DNA of 64,000 nt from JAAXXJ01 sp964412455 (GTDB lineage: Bacteria; Nitrospirota; UBA9217), in the NCBI GenBank assembly GCA_964412455.1, contig CAYPOT010000014.1, positions 1-64,000 on the forward strand, read 5' to 3'. Shown here piece after piece: positions 1-7,659 of the stretch (within the stretch, counting starts at the first letter, position 1; each line of letters opens with the position of its first letter). A program made the position numbers and the translations under genes. The notes under the pieces are model-generated. The model saw only the letters and a program-made list of their open reading frames with translations. It was not told the DNA's origin and made no database searches.

Positions 1-57
1 TCCCCGCACGTGCGGGGATGAACCGGCGGGCGCGACGGCGGAGCTTACGCGCATCCG

Positions 58-83
58 ATGTTCCCCGCACGTGCGGGGAACAT
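58..83. other. Palindromic hybrid repeat where the CRISPR array changes orientation
   Basis: The 26-bp sequence from 58 to 83 is its own reverse complement: ATGTTCCCC at the left, GGGGAACAT at the right. The left half belongs to a repeat in the minus orientation and the right half to one in the plus orientation. To its left lies a spacer of exactly 32 nt (26-57), preceded by a repeat in the opposite orientation (1-25, cut by the window edge). The array therefore flips at this point. Confidence 0.9.
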
Positions 84-266
84 AACGGACAGCCCGATGA
101 AGCCCCGCTGGGAGGCGGTTCATCCCCGCACGTGCGGGGAACATACGATAGACCAAAATCATATAGGGACTCCCAGCGGTTCATCCCCGCACGTGCGGGG
201 AACATTCCACGACTTCCTGGATGGCGCCGTGGCCCGCCGGTTCATCCCCGCACGTGCGGGGAACAT

Positions 267-876
267 ACGCGCATTATGAACAGGCGGGCGTTCCCATCCG
301 GTTCATCCCCGCACGTGCGGGGAACATGCCGCCGCTTTCGCGCCCTCGTCGGACACAGCCGGTTCATCCCCGCACGTGCGGGGAACATTCCGGATGCTTC
401 GCCGCCATCGCCCGGATGGCCGGTTCATCCCCGCACGTGCGGGGAACATTTAACGGCAGCCGAAACGAAACGGATAGAGCGCGGTTCATCCCCGCACGTG
501 CGGGGAACATTGCCCGATGTATGCCGCGTGCAGTTCCGGATGCGGTTCATCCCCGCACGTGCGGGGAACATACGCGCATTATGAACAGGCGGGCGTTCCC
601 ATCCGGTTCATCCCCGCACGTGCGGGGAACATGCCGCCGCTTTCGCGCCCTCGTCGGACACAGCCGGTTCATCCCCGCACGTGCGGGGAACATTCCGGAT
701 GCTTCGCCGCCATCGCCCGGATGGCCGGTTCATCCCCGCACGTGCGGGGAACATTTAACGGCAGCCGAAACGAAACGGATAGAGCGCGGTTCATCCCCGC
801 ACGTGCGGGGAACATTGCCCGATGTATGCCGCGTGCAGTTCCGGATGCGGTTCATCCCCGCACGTGCGGGGAACAT
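267..876. repeat. 305-bp tandem duplication of five CRISPR spacer-repeat units
   Basis: Positions 267-571 and 572-876 are identical. The spacers at 267, 328, 389, 450 and 511 recur in the same order at 572, 633, 694, 755 and 816. The most likely cause is unequal recombination between repeats; an assembly error is possible. Flanking spacers on both sides are unique. Confidence 0.95.
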
Positions 877-1059
877 ACGGACCCCGAGTACAACCCGCCC
901 ACGCACATCGGTTCATCCCCGCACGTGCGGGGAACATGGAAAAAGAAACATATGCACCAAAGTGTCCTACGGTTCATCCCCGCACGTGCGGGGAACATTT
1001 CTTGCGTCCATACGCCCGCCCCTCATTCTGCGGTTCATCCCCGCACGTGCGGGGAACAT

Positions 1060-1137
1060 ACTTCTTCTACTTCCCCGAAATCATGGAACAATTTCGGGGG
1101 CCGGCAATCTACCGAACAAAACACTGAAATATACCTG
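1060..1137 (-). promoter_or_regulatory. CRISPR leader with a perfect inverted repeat
   Basis: This 78-bp segment between the cas2 stop codon and the first repeat is the only space for a leader. It contains CCCCGAAAT (1073-1081) and ATTTCGGGG (1091-1099), a perfect 9-bp inverted repeat with a 9-nt loop, 13 bp from the first repeat. The half next to cas2 is AT-rich. No convincing promoter hexamers are visible. Its role as the acquisition end is inferred from its position. Confidence 0.7.
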
Positions 1138-1455
1138 TTAGACTTTCACTGCCGTTTCTACCTCTTCTGAAGCGCCGTTTTCAGGAAGAAAAGACACCAG
1201 CTTGATCCCATCCATCTCCTTCGGAATCCTGCGGTTCGCTCCGAGCGTCATAAAGTCAAACCCCGACTCCGTGTTCGTGGTCCAGGCCATCACGACATTG
1301 CCACCTTCCATCCCCTTCTCCATCTGCTCCCAAATCATCTCACGTACACGACGCGAAATCTTGCCGACATAGACCCCGGCCCGGACTTCCAGAAGCCATA
1401 TCGCCAATCTTCCGCGCAGCCGGGGAGGAACGTTTTCAGCCACGATGACCAGCAT
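1138..1455 (-). CDS. cas2: CRISPR-associated endonuclease Cas2, type I-E
   Basis: Cas2e dimerises between two Cas1 dimers to form the spacer integration complex. The 105-residue protein begins MLVIVAENVPPRLRGRL and carries LLEVRAGVYVG, nearly identical to E. coli Cas2e. The start at 1455 is chosen over upstream starts because it matches family length. The gene overlaps the 3' end of cas1 by 20 nt, so the two are probably translationally coupled. The C-terminal tail after SFLPENG is about ten residues longer than in E. coli. It is the last cas gene before the leader. Confidence 0.97.
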   Translation of the reverse strand: MLVIVAENVPPRLRGRLAIWLLEVRAGVYVGKISRRVREMIWEQMEKGMEGGNVVMAWTTNTESGFDFMTLGANRRIPKEMDGIKLVSFLPENGASEEVETAVKV

Positions 1456-2359
1456 CGCCGATACCCTCCTTATTGGGGATTGCGGGCGCGACCGACTCCT
1501 CGGGCGGTTTCGGTTTTTCCAATCCTCCTGCCGCCAGAATCTGCTCAATCGTCGGGATGATCCGCTGCAAGATCTTTGATTGACGGAACGTATCCCGGCA
1601 GGCAAGCCGAACGTCCCGTTCCGGATTGCCGGGGTTTCTGCCGGCGATGCGAAACGCTACAGGCGCCACGGTCTCGAATTTAAAAACATCGGCGATGTCG
1701 TATACAAAAGACTGCGGCTTTCCGGTGTGAATGAATCCGATTGCCGGAGCGTATCCCGCCGCAAGGATCGCCGCTTCGCAGATGCCGTAGAGACACGCCG
1801 TAGCGGAACTCAGACACCGGTTAGGCACATCGCCGCTTCCCCATTCGGTATGATCGTAATTACGATGCTTCCATTCCACCTTATACTGCTTGGCGAGTAG
1901 CTCGTACATCTTCCGCACCCGCACGCCCTCGATACCTCGCAATTGCTCGACACTTCGTCGCTCCGGCGGCTCTTCCTTGAACCGCATGGCGTACATCTTG
2001 CGGACAACCTTTAACCGCGCGTCGTCATCCAGAGCCAGCTTGGCTTGGTACAGAAGCCGGTCCGCCCGCGCTCCTCCCGGCTGGCCCGATGCGTACAGCC
2101 GCACCCCACCGTCGCCGACCCACACAAGCAGACACCCCACCCGCGCCGCCAGCGTCACGGCGGCATGGGACACCCGCGTCCCCGGCTCCAGCATGAGACA
2201 CGCCACCCCGCCCACGGGGATATGCGTGCGCACGCCGTTCTTATCCACGATCACGAACGCGCCGTCGAGGACATCGAGATTGCCCTTCTCCACGAACAGG
2301 ACCGACACGCGGTCCTTCATGGGGATGGGTTTGAGGGGAGGAAGAATCGGTGCGGTCAT
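1436..2359 (-). CDS. cas1: CRISPR-associated integrase Cas1, type I-E
   Basis: Cas1 is the metal-dependent integrase that inserts new spacers at the leader end. The protein has 307 residues, as is usual for Cas1e. The conserved catalytic set is visible: Glu144 in RGIEGVR, His211 in GFIHTGKPQSF, and Asp221 and Asp224 in YDIADVFKFET. A GAGG ribosome-binding site lies 7 nt before the ATG. The gene is separated from cas6e by about 2.1 kb carrying rhuM and a vapBC-like pair, so it probably needs its own promoter; none is clear in the short gap to vapB. Confidence 0.98.
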   Translation of the reverse strand: MTAPILPPLKPIPMKDRVSVLFVEKGNLDVLDGAFVIVDKNGVRTHIPVGGVACLMLEPGTRVSHAAVTLAARVGCLLVWVGDGGVRLYASGQPGGARADRLLYQAKLALDDDARLKVVRKMYAMRFKEEPPERRSVEQLRGIEGVRVRKMYELLAKQYKVEWKHRNYDHTEWGSGDVPNRCLSSATACLYGICEAAILAAGYAPAIGFIHTGKPQSFVYDIADVFKFETVAPVAFRIAGRNPGNPERDVRLACRDTFRQSKILQRIIPTIEQILAAGGLEKPKPPEESVAPAIPNKEGIGDAGHRG

Positions 2360-2415
2360 AGCAACACCTCGTAGTAACGGGCAACCCGTTCAAGCTGTAT
2401 CAACAGTGCTAACAC

Positions 2416-2444
2416 TTGACTTTCATGCTTTCTATGCGTATAAT
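2416..2444 (+). promoter_or_regulatory. Sigma-70 type promoter of the vapBC-like pair
   Basis: TTGACT (2416-2421) and a perfect TATAAT (2439-2444) are separated by 17 bp. The inverted repeat AGTGCTAACACT (2405-2416) overlaps the -35 box and could be an operator for the antitoxin. The promoter points away from cas1, toward the antitoxin gene at 2471. Confidence 0.75.
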
Positions 2445-2470
2445 AATCGCACGTTCTGGAGGTGCATAAA

Positions 2471-2707
2471 ATGCGTGCAACATTAAACATACCCGACGGT
2501 CTTATCACTGAGGTTCAGAAGCTTTCGGGCGAAAAATCCAAAACCAAGGCCATCGTTTCCGCCATGCAGGAGTTCGTCAGAGAGAAAAAGCTCCGAAATA
2601 TCCTTGCGTTGAGGGGGAAAATCAAGATCGATGACGTTACCAAGGAACTTGATGAACTCGAAATAAAGGAGCAAGAGGAAAATGACAAGAGATGGCGTGA
2701 TCGTTGA
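2471..2707 (+). CDS. VapB-type antitoxin
   Basis: A 78-residue antitoxin starting MRATLNIPDGLITEVQ. It has a short N-terminal ribbon-helix-helix-like segment and an acidic, charged C-terminus (DELEIKEQEENDKRW) of the kind that wraps a PIN toxin. The ATG at 2471 is preferred because TGGAGG lies 8 nt upstream. It overlaps the toxin gene by 26 nt, so the pair is co-translated. It lies on the strand opposite to the cas genes, in the gap between cas6e and cas1. Confidence 0.85.
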   Translation: MRATLNIPDGLITEVQKLSGEKSKTKAIVSAMQEFVREKKLRNILALRGKIKIDDVTKELDELEIKEQEENDKRWRDR

Positions 2708-3074
2708 TACATCGGTACTGATCGATTTTCTCAAGGACAAGACGCCGCATGCCGCGGCAGTCGCGACGCTCATCGACTCGAAACGAATACGCACGACTGG
2801 TATCATCATGGCGGAACTCCTCCAGGGAGCGAGGACCGCAACGGAAGAGGCGTATGTCGTTGAGCTTCTGGAAGGCATCCCCGCCATTGAAGTGACGTCA
2901 GCCCTCTGGATGAACGCAGGCAGACTGTCCTGCTCCTTGCGAAGAAAAGGCATAACCCTTCCGCTTTCCGATATTGCCATCGCCGTTCTAGCCATTGAAC
3001 GCAACCTTTCCATCTTCACCCTCGGCGGGCACTTCACGCAGATACCAGGGGTGAAACTGCATAAACACGCGTAG
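2682..3074 (+). CDS. PIN-domain toxin of the VapC family
   Basis: A 130-residue PIN ribonuclease. Acidic active-site residues are visible in VDTSVLIDF near residue 9, in MAELLQG near 45 and in LSDIAIAV near 97. Where VapC proteins usually have another Asp before HF, this one reads LGGHF, so the fourth acid is missing or displaced. VapC toxins cleave tRNA or rRNA and are held inactive by the co-expressed antitoxin. The gene overlaps its antitoxin and interrupts the usual cas6e-cas1 adjacency. Confidence 0.87.
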   Translation: MTRDGVIVDTSVLIDFLKDKTPHAAAVATLIDSKRIRTTGIIMAELLQGARTATEEAYVVELLEGIPAIEVTSALWMNAGRLSCSLRRKGITLPLSDIAIAVLAIERNLSIFTLGGHFTQIPGVKLHKHA

Positions 3075-3249
3075 CCATTCGACTCCGTCTTACTCAGCTC
3101 TCATCTGGAGAAAGCAATATCAATCCGTGACACAATGCCACGGATTCAAATCCTTTTTCCTTGTATCTTTATTTTGCATACAGGGAACTCCTCAATCAGC
3201 CCGTGGTTGAGAATATTTCAGTTGTACGATTTTATCGGACAACTGATAA

Positions 3250-3277
3250 GGGGGGTGACAATTTGCCCCCACCCTTT
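3250..3277. repeat. Left copy of a direct repeat flanking rhuM
   Basis: A 28-bp GGGGGGTGACAATTTG-type sequence ending ACCCTTT. It recurs at 4360-4387 with two substitutions (C to T) and one or two extra G residues. The pair brackets the rhuM coding region; this copy overlaps its stop codon. The sequence is itself partly palindromic, and related GTGACA/TGTCAC hairpins lie at 3127-3145 and 4415-4429. Confidence 0.75.
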
Positions 3278-4310
3278 AATCTTTGCGCTTTTCTTTGCTC
3301 CCTTTTTCAATCTGCTTCATCTCCTTGACCGCCTCAAGGAATTGCCGCTCCACGGGAGACGGTTCATTCAGACGCTCCTTCTGGTATTTTTCGTATTCAG
3401 CGTAGGCCTTTTCCAATGCCTTCTCATGACTGACTTTCCCGGCATGAATGAGGATATCCCGGCCGCTGACCTTTAGAAAATCGTCCAGTTTCGCAATCCA
3501 TTCGCGCATATACATGGGTTTTCGGGAGAGCGCCTGAAGCTCCGCGAATTCCAGATACATGCTTACTATCCGATTCAATACATCAAGCTCTTTTTCGTTC
3601 AGATAGTTCTTGGCGATTTCAGCATCCGTTTTCCGGGGTTTATCGCCCAACCAGGTCGTCATACCCATGTTCGGCTTTGCCGCATCCGCTCTGCCGTAAA
3701 TGATCTCCGCCGCCGTCTGTCCATGAGCGGCCCAGTGCATTTTGTTCTGGACCGCCGCAAAGAACCGTTGTGAAAGCTCGACGTCCGGTTCGTAGTCGAT
3801 ACTGGTGGCATAGATGTCCAGCACCTTGCGCCAAAAAATCTTTTCGGAGGAACGAATATCCCGAATCCGGGCCAGCAACTCATCAAAATAATTGCCGCCT
3901 CCGGCCTGTTTCAGCCGATCATCGTCCATGGCGAAGCCCTTGACGATGTATTCCCGCAGCCGCTGGGTCGCCCAAATGCGGAACTGCGTGCCGCGATGGG
4001 ACTTGACCCGATACCCCACGGATATGATCACGTCGAGGTTATAGAATTTTGTCTGATACTTCTTATTGTCCGCGGCAGTTGTTAAGTATTCCTTAATAAC
4101 TGAATCCGCCTCCAGTTCCCCTTCTTCAAAGATGTGATTGATATGGATGTTGATATTGGGGACAGAGGTCTGGAACAATTCGGCCATGAGCTTCTGAGTC
4201 AGCCAGACGGTTTCATCCTGCAACCGGACCTCTATCCTGATTTTTCCGTCCTCAGTCTGGTAGAGGATCAACTCGTTTTTTGATGGAACCTGTTCGCTCT
4301 TTTTCTTCAT
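3276..4310 (-). CDS. RhuM family protein
   Basis: A 344-residue full-length member of the RhuM family, known as a virulence-associated gene in Salmonella islands and common in defence and toxin-rich islands; its biochemical role is not established. The N-terminal part carries the family signature QTEDGKIRIEVRLQDETVWL and TQKLMAELFQTSVPNI, then NLDVIISVGYRVKS and RIWATQRLREYI. A HGQTAAEIIYGRAD motif follows, and the C-terminus is lysine-rich and probably coiled. It is bracketed by direct repeats and sits in the cas operon on the cas strand, so readthrough from cas6e could express it. Confidence 0.85.
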   Translation of the reverse strand: MKKKSEQVPSKNELILYQTEDGKIRIEVRLQDETVWLTQKLMAELFQTSVPNINIHINHIFEEGELEADSVIKEYLTTAADNKKYQTKFYNLDVIISVGYRVKSHRGTQFRIWATQRLREYIVKGFAMDDDRLKQAGGGNYFDELLARIRDIRSSEKIFWRKVLDIYATSIDYEPDVELSQRFFAAVQNKMHWAAHGQTAAEIIYGRADAAKPNMGMTTWLGDKPRKTDAEIAKNYLNEKELDVLNRIVSMYLEFAELQALSRKPMYMREWIAKLDDFLKVSGRDILIHAGKVSHEKALEKAYAEYEKYQKERLNEPSPVERQFLEAVKEMKQIEKGSKEKRKD

Positions 4311-4359
4311 AGACCTACTCCCCGACAGTGTAAATAGTCGGCAACATCCAGCATAAGGG

Positions 4360-4387
4360 GGGGGGTGACAATTTGTCCCTACCCTTT
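4360..4387. repeat. Right copy of the direct repeat flanking rhuM
   Basis: Matches 3250-3277 apart from two C-to-T changes and a longer G run. It is followed at 4415-4429 by GTGACA-AAA-TGTCAC, a small hairpin. It lies between the rhuM start and the cas6e stop, which suggests that rhuM arrived as a unit or by recombination between the repeats. Confidence 0.75.
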
Positions 4388-4462
4388 TCCCGGAATCTCA
4401 GTCAACATCAGCCCGTGACAAAATGTCACGACCTCACTTTCCATCCACACGACCCCGAACGC

Positions 4463-5245
4463 TCATACCCGCCGCACCAGCATGAGCCCGCAACCGAAGC
4501 CTTTGGCGGGACCGATGCCGCGGGTAAGAGTTTCTCGAAAGGCGTCGAGATCTGTAATGCGTAATAGGCCGTCAAAACGAACAGCCAAGTGAGTCATCCG
4601 GTGCTCACGTCTTTCATCCTGCTTGTCCTTTTTATATCCTGTCTGTTTCCCTTCTATCGTGGTATTTACATGTACGATCTGCCTGATATCGTCAGCCTGT
4701 TCCTTGCTTGCCTTGGCCAGAATCTCAAACCCACCGGGGCAGTCATTTTCCCGTTCAGCTCCCTTGCGAACAAGCCAGTCAACCTGTTCCTCCTCACGAA
4801 GAAGCGCCACGCGCTTGCCCTTCAATATATCGTCGCCCTTTGTTGGCTTGGCGATGCGCTTTGTTGGATTCGCCCGCAGACTGAACGATAATGTTTGACC
4901 GTTCCGAAGTCCCCGATATGATAGCGCAACATTCTTATAAACCGGGTTTGGTATACCCTCTTCGAAAAGCAGGTAATTCTTGCACTTACCAAGGTAAGAC
5001 CAATCGGGTTCGACGATGGATTGAACATAAACGAGAGCGCGACTATTCTGGTCGTCCACATCCGCGCGGAAAAGGACGCCACATTTCTTTCGCACATTTT
5101 CCTCTTTATTGACTGCATATCTCTCGAACGCGTGCATGAGGGTGCGGTGCATCTCGTAAGGCTGGGCTATCTCACTTCGAACTTGCCGGCAATTCAAGTC
5201 CAGGATCAATCGGGAGAGATACAAGGGGGAACCCACTTCGCTCAT
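4463..5245 (-). CDS. cas6e: crRNA-processing endoribonuclease Cas6e
   Basis: Cas6e cuts the pre-crRNA hairpin and stays bound to the crRNA 3' handle in Cascade. The protein has 260 residues, longer than the ~200 of E. coli CasE because of insertions around residues 45-110. Tyr30 and His33 in PYEMHRTLMH occupy the positions of the known catalytic Tyr and His. The family C-terminal glycine-rich loop GIGPAKGFGCGLML is intact. It overlaps cas5e by 4 nt (ATGA). Downstream the operon is interrupted by rhuM. Confidence 0.96.
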   Translation of the reverse strand: MSEVGSPLYLSRLILDLNCRQVRSEIAQPYEMHRTLMHAFERYAVNKEENVRKKCGVLFRADVDDQNSRALVYVQSIVEPDWSYLGKCKNYLLFEEGIPNPVYKNVALSYRGLRNGQTLSFSLRANPTKRIAKPTKGDDILKGKRVALLREEEQVDWLVRKGAERENDCPGGFEILAKASKEQADDIRQIVHVNTTIEGKQTGYKKDKQDERREHRMTHLAVRFDGLLRITDLDAFRETLTRGIGPAKGFGCGLMLVRRV

Positions 5246-5913
5246 GATTTTATCCCTCCTGTGAAACGAGTCGTCATTGTTCTTGACTTGAAGCGCCGCT
5301 CGCTAAAGCAAAGCGGCCAATCATGCTGGGTACGTTCACCTTCCGGAGATTCCAACACCACCCGTTTATTCTTGCCGTCCGAGATAAGGTGTTCTTCCAG
5401 ACGACCCTCTTTAGGCGCTTCCCCAGGTTTAAGAGGCGGCACGGCCAATGGAAAAGCCTTCCGTCCGAGAAACAGCGGCCATTTCGGACATCTCAATGCG
5501 TCTGCGATGCTTTGAAGGAGCTGCAAATCCTCTGATTGCAAGCCAACCGTGAACGAGGCATCGGCCAGATAATCACGGTAGGACACCACTGTATCTGTTC
5601 CCTTGCCATCCGCCTTGATGACGTCGAGAGCCGTGTGGTAGTCACGTTCAGGACGTGGTCCCTGATAGACTGCCTGGGGAAAACAGGTCCGCCAGTAAGT
5701 AGGCTCATCAACACGCACACCCATGCGAATTGGATCAAATCGCAAAATCTCTTTCTTATCCTCGCGGGCAATGCCCATGGCGGCGCAGATTAGACCGATC
5801 ACACCGCTACGCGTCGGTTCCAACGCTGTGTCGCGGTAATCAAAGCGGCTACGATAACCCCATGACTGCATAGGTCCTTCGAGCCGCAAGAGCAATGTGT
5901 AGTCCCGTCTCAT
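5242..5913 (-). CDS. cas5: Cascade subunit Cas5e (CasD)
   Basis: Cas5e caps the crRNA 5' handle in the Cascade complex. The 223-residue protein begins with the family signature LLLRLEGPMQSWG, followed by TRSGVIGLICAAMGI and YHTALDV. Length is normal for the family. It overlaps both neighbours by 4 nt (cas7 upstream, cas6e downstream), so all three are translationally coupled. Confidence 0.96.
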   Translation of the reverse strand: MRRDYTLLLRLEGPMQSWGYRSRFDYRDTALEPTRSGVIGLICAAMGIAREDKKEILRFDPIRMGVRVDEPTYWRTCFPQAVYQGPRPERDYHTALDVIKADGKGTDTVVSYRDYLADASFTVGLQSEDLQLLQSIADALRCPKWPLFLGRKAFPLAVPPLKPGEAPKEGRLEEHLISDGKNKRVVLESPEGERTQHDWPLCFSERRFKSRTMTTRFTGGIKS

Positions 5914-7115
5914 GGCTGCACCCCTACCTCCAAAACGGCTTTAATGGCATTTTCGACGTTCTTCTTGTCCGCATCCTTGAGTCCATTTAAACGGCCTTCC
6001 TGTTGGAGATGAAAACAGGATGTGCTCTTAACACCTTGTTCGCCATAAACGGCTTTCAGGGCATCCCAATGCTTGGTGAGCGCCTCTACGGACAGGCCGA
6101 CAAGATCGTCATCGTCCTTTTGGGGGCGCACGGGCTTGGCGAAGGCATTGGCCAGAGAAATAGGCACGCCTCCTTGACGTCTGACGAACAAACCGAAAGA
6201 CGGGAGATTCTGGGCGGCAAAGGAGTTCTGTTTTCCGGTCGGAATGGCATAAACCATCGCCCCGAGAAATGCCTTGATGACCTTGTCGGCCTCGACGTAA
6301 TCCTCTTGCGTCAGGTTTTGAACCCATTGACCGTTGTCGTGTTTGGTTTTTCGCGCCAGATTACGGGCAAGCTGGTCACGGTCCACCAGCGCATAACGAT
6401 AATAACAGGCGCTGTTGAAGCCGACGACGCCCATCATTCCCGCGCCGGTTGCCTCTTCCGGATTCAGATCGTCCACTGCGGTATAAAAATCCATCTCCAT
6501 ATCCACCTTGTGCGTGGAAAGAGGATGAGCAACCTGGCAGGCGGCTTCGACACGCATGTTGTATTTGCCGAATGGCGTACTATCTTTCAACTCTAGCATC
6601 CGGCCAAACAGGGCAATATCCGGGGCCTTGACTGACTCGAAAAGAATCTGCCCCACACGATCCCGTGAAACCTCTTGCGTTTTCTTGTTTTCTTTGGTCA
6701 AATCCACCCAATTCTCACAAAACACGCTAACCAGCTTCGGGAGGGCTTCTTTATCGAGAAGCACCAAAATCTTTGTTGTGTTCTTGGATGCCTCACTACT
6801 CTTCTCCAGCCCCCCGGCCTCGAACACAGAGGTAACGACCTCGATAGTCTTGTCATCGGGTTTATCCTTCTTATCAATTCCCTTGGCAATCTCGACGATC
6901 AGTTGTCGCGTTCGAAATGCTCCACTCTGTTCGAGAAGTTCACTCATCGGCCCTTCTCGCCGTGTGCTTCTTTTACTGCATTGGCTCGATACCCGAGCCC
7001 TGCGGAATCCGCCGAAGGTGGCGCTCTTGGGTTGGCCTGTGTCGTCGCGGTTGAGGTTTGACGGGGCGAAATTCTGAATCAAATGCGCTTCGATTTTGAC
7101 GCCGGAATTATTCAT
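5910..7115 (-). CDS. cas7: Cascade backbone subunit Cas7e (CasC)
   Basis: Cas7e forms the helical backbone that holds the crRNA spacer. The 401-residue protein begins with the family motif HLIQNFAPSNLNRDDTG and FGGFRRARVSSQ, and has the later ATGAGMMGVVGFNSACYY segment. It is slightly longer than E. coli CasC (363). It overlaps cse2 by 8 nt and cas5 by 4 nt. Confidence 0.97.
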   Translation of the reverse strand: MNNSGVKIEAHLIQNFAPSNLNRDDTGQPKSATFGGFRRARVSSQCSKRSTRREGPMSELLEQSGAFRTRQLIVEIAKGIDKKDKPDDKTIEVVTSVFEAGGLEKSSEASKNTTKILVLLDKEALPKLVSVFCENWVDLTKENKKTQEVSRDRVGQILFESVKAPDIALFGRMLELKDSTPFGKYNMRVEAACQVAHPLSTHKVDMEMDFYTAVDDLNPEEATGAGMMGVVGFNSACYYRYALVDRDQLARNLARKTKHDNGQWVQNLTQEDYVEADKVIKAFLGAMVYAIPTGKQNSFAAQNLPSFGLFVRRQGGVPISLANAFAKPVRPQKDDDDLVGLSVEALTKHWDALKAVYGEQGVKSTSCFHLQQEGRLNGLKDADKKNVENAIKAVLEVGVQP

Positions 7116-7659
7116 GGCTTTCTATCTCCTTTATTTCTGAAGTTGTACTGGATTGAGAGGTATCATTTCCACTGCTGTTATTGCTTTTGTAAAAATCACG
7201 CGCCCATTTCAACTGAACATGACCCTCCGGATGGTCCCATTGAAGCAGGTCATCAAAAAGGCAAAACCAGTCAAGTGGTTGCTCGTTGGCCTTCAGCAAA
7301 CTGACACCGTGGCGCAGATGGTCGTCCAGGTCATCGGGGTGCGCGTTAAGCAGTGCCACAAAGCGTGCTGTCATGCTGTCGCTCTTGGCCCGTAGCGGCT
7401 GAAAAGCGGCTCCCACCGAGCGGCCCTTCCGATGATTCGGAAATGATCCGAACAGCGTCGCGGTGACATAATACCAGCGGTCGTTATATCGCTGCTCCGG
7501 CAGATACGGCACAACGTGCTTATGCACGCGGGCCATTTGCCCCGGCTCCTTTCCCAGGCCACTGCGCAGGTCGGCCAGCGCGCCCCGGTCTTCCTGTCCT
7601 TCCTTGGCAAGATTAAGCAGATAGCCAATAAAAGTTTTTTGTCGGTCGTCCAAGCTCAT
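7108..7659 (-). CDS. cse2: Cascade small subunit Cse2 (CasB)
   Basis: Cse2 dimerises on the belly of Cascade and stabilises the displaced DNA strand. The 183-residue helical protein carries the family motif LADLRSGLGKEPGQM. The C-terminus is Ser/Thr-rich (residues 165-180), which is not typical and may be a flexible tail. It overlaps cse1 by 4 nt and cas7 by 8 nt. Confidence 0.95.
   Translation of the reverse strand: MSLDDRQKTFIGYLLNLAKEGQEDRGALADLRSGLGKEPGQMARVHKHVVPYLPEQRYNDRWYYVTATLFGSFPNHRKGRSVGAAFQPLRAKSDSMTARFVALLNAHPDDLDDHLRHGVSLLKANEQPLDWFCLFDDLLQWDHPEGHVQLKWARDFYKSNNSSGNDTSQSSTTSEIKEIESHE

Larger units (their letters stand above)
1..1059 (-). CRISPR. Type I-E CRISPR array, cut off at the left edge of the window
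   Basis: Sixteen identical 29-nt repeats start at 116, 177, 238 and so on to 1031 with an exact 61-nt period and 32-nt spacers. The repeat core CCCCGCACGTGCGGGG is a perfect 16-bp palindrome. Read on the minus strand the repeat ends in GGGGATGAACCG, as in canonical type I-E repeats, so transcription runs leftward from the leader beside cas2. A hybrid repeat (58-83) and a repeat in the opposite orientation (1-25) lie at the left end. The leader-proximal repeat (1031-1059) is not degenerate. Spacer targets cannot be assigned from the sequence alone. Confidence 0.98.

Noticed and set aside
18..1170. Long overlapping open frames across 1-1170 rich in SSPHVRGT and FIPARAGN repeats
   Set aside because: They are translations of the CRISPR repeat, whose 61-nt unit keeps frames open; not genes.
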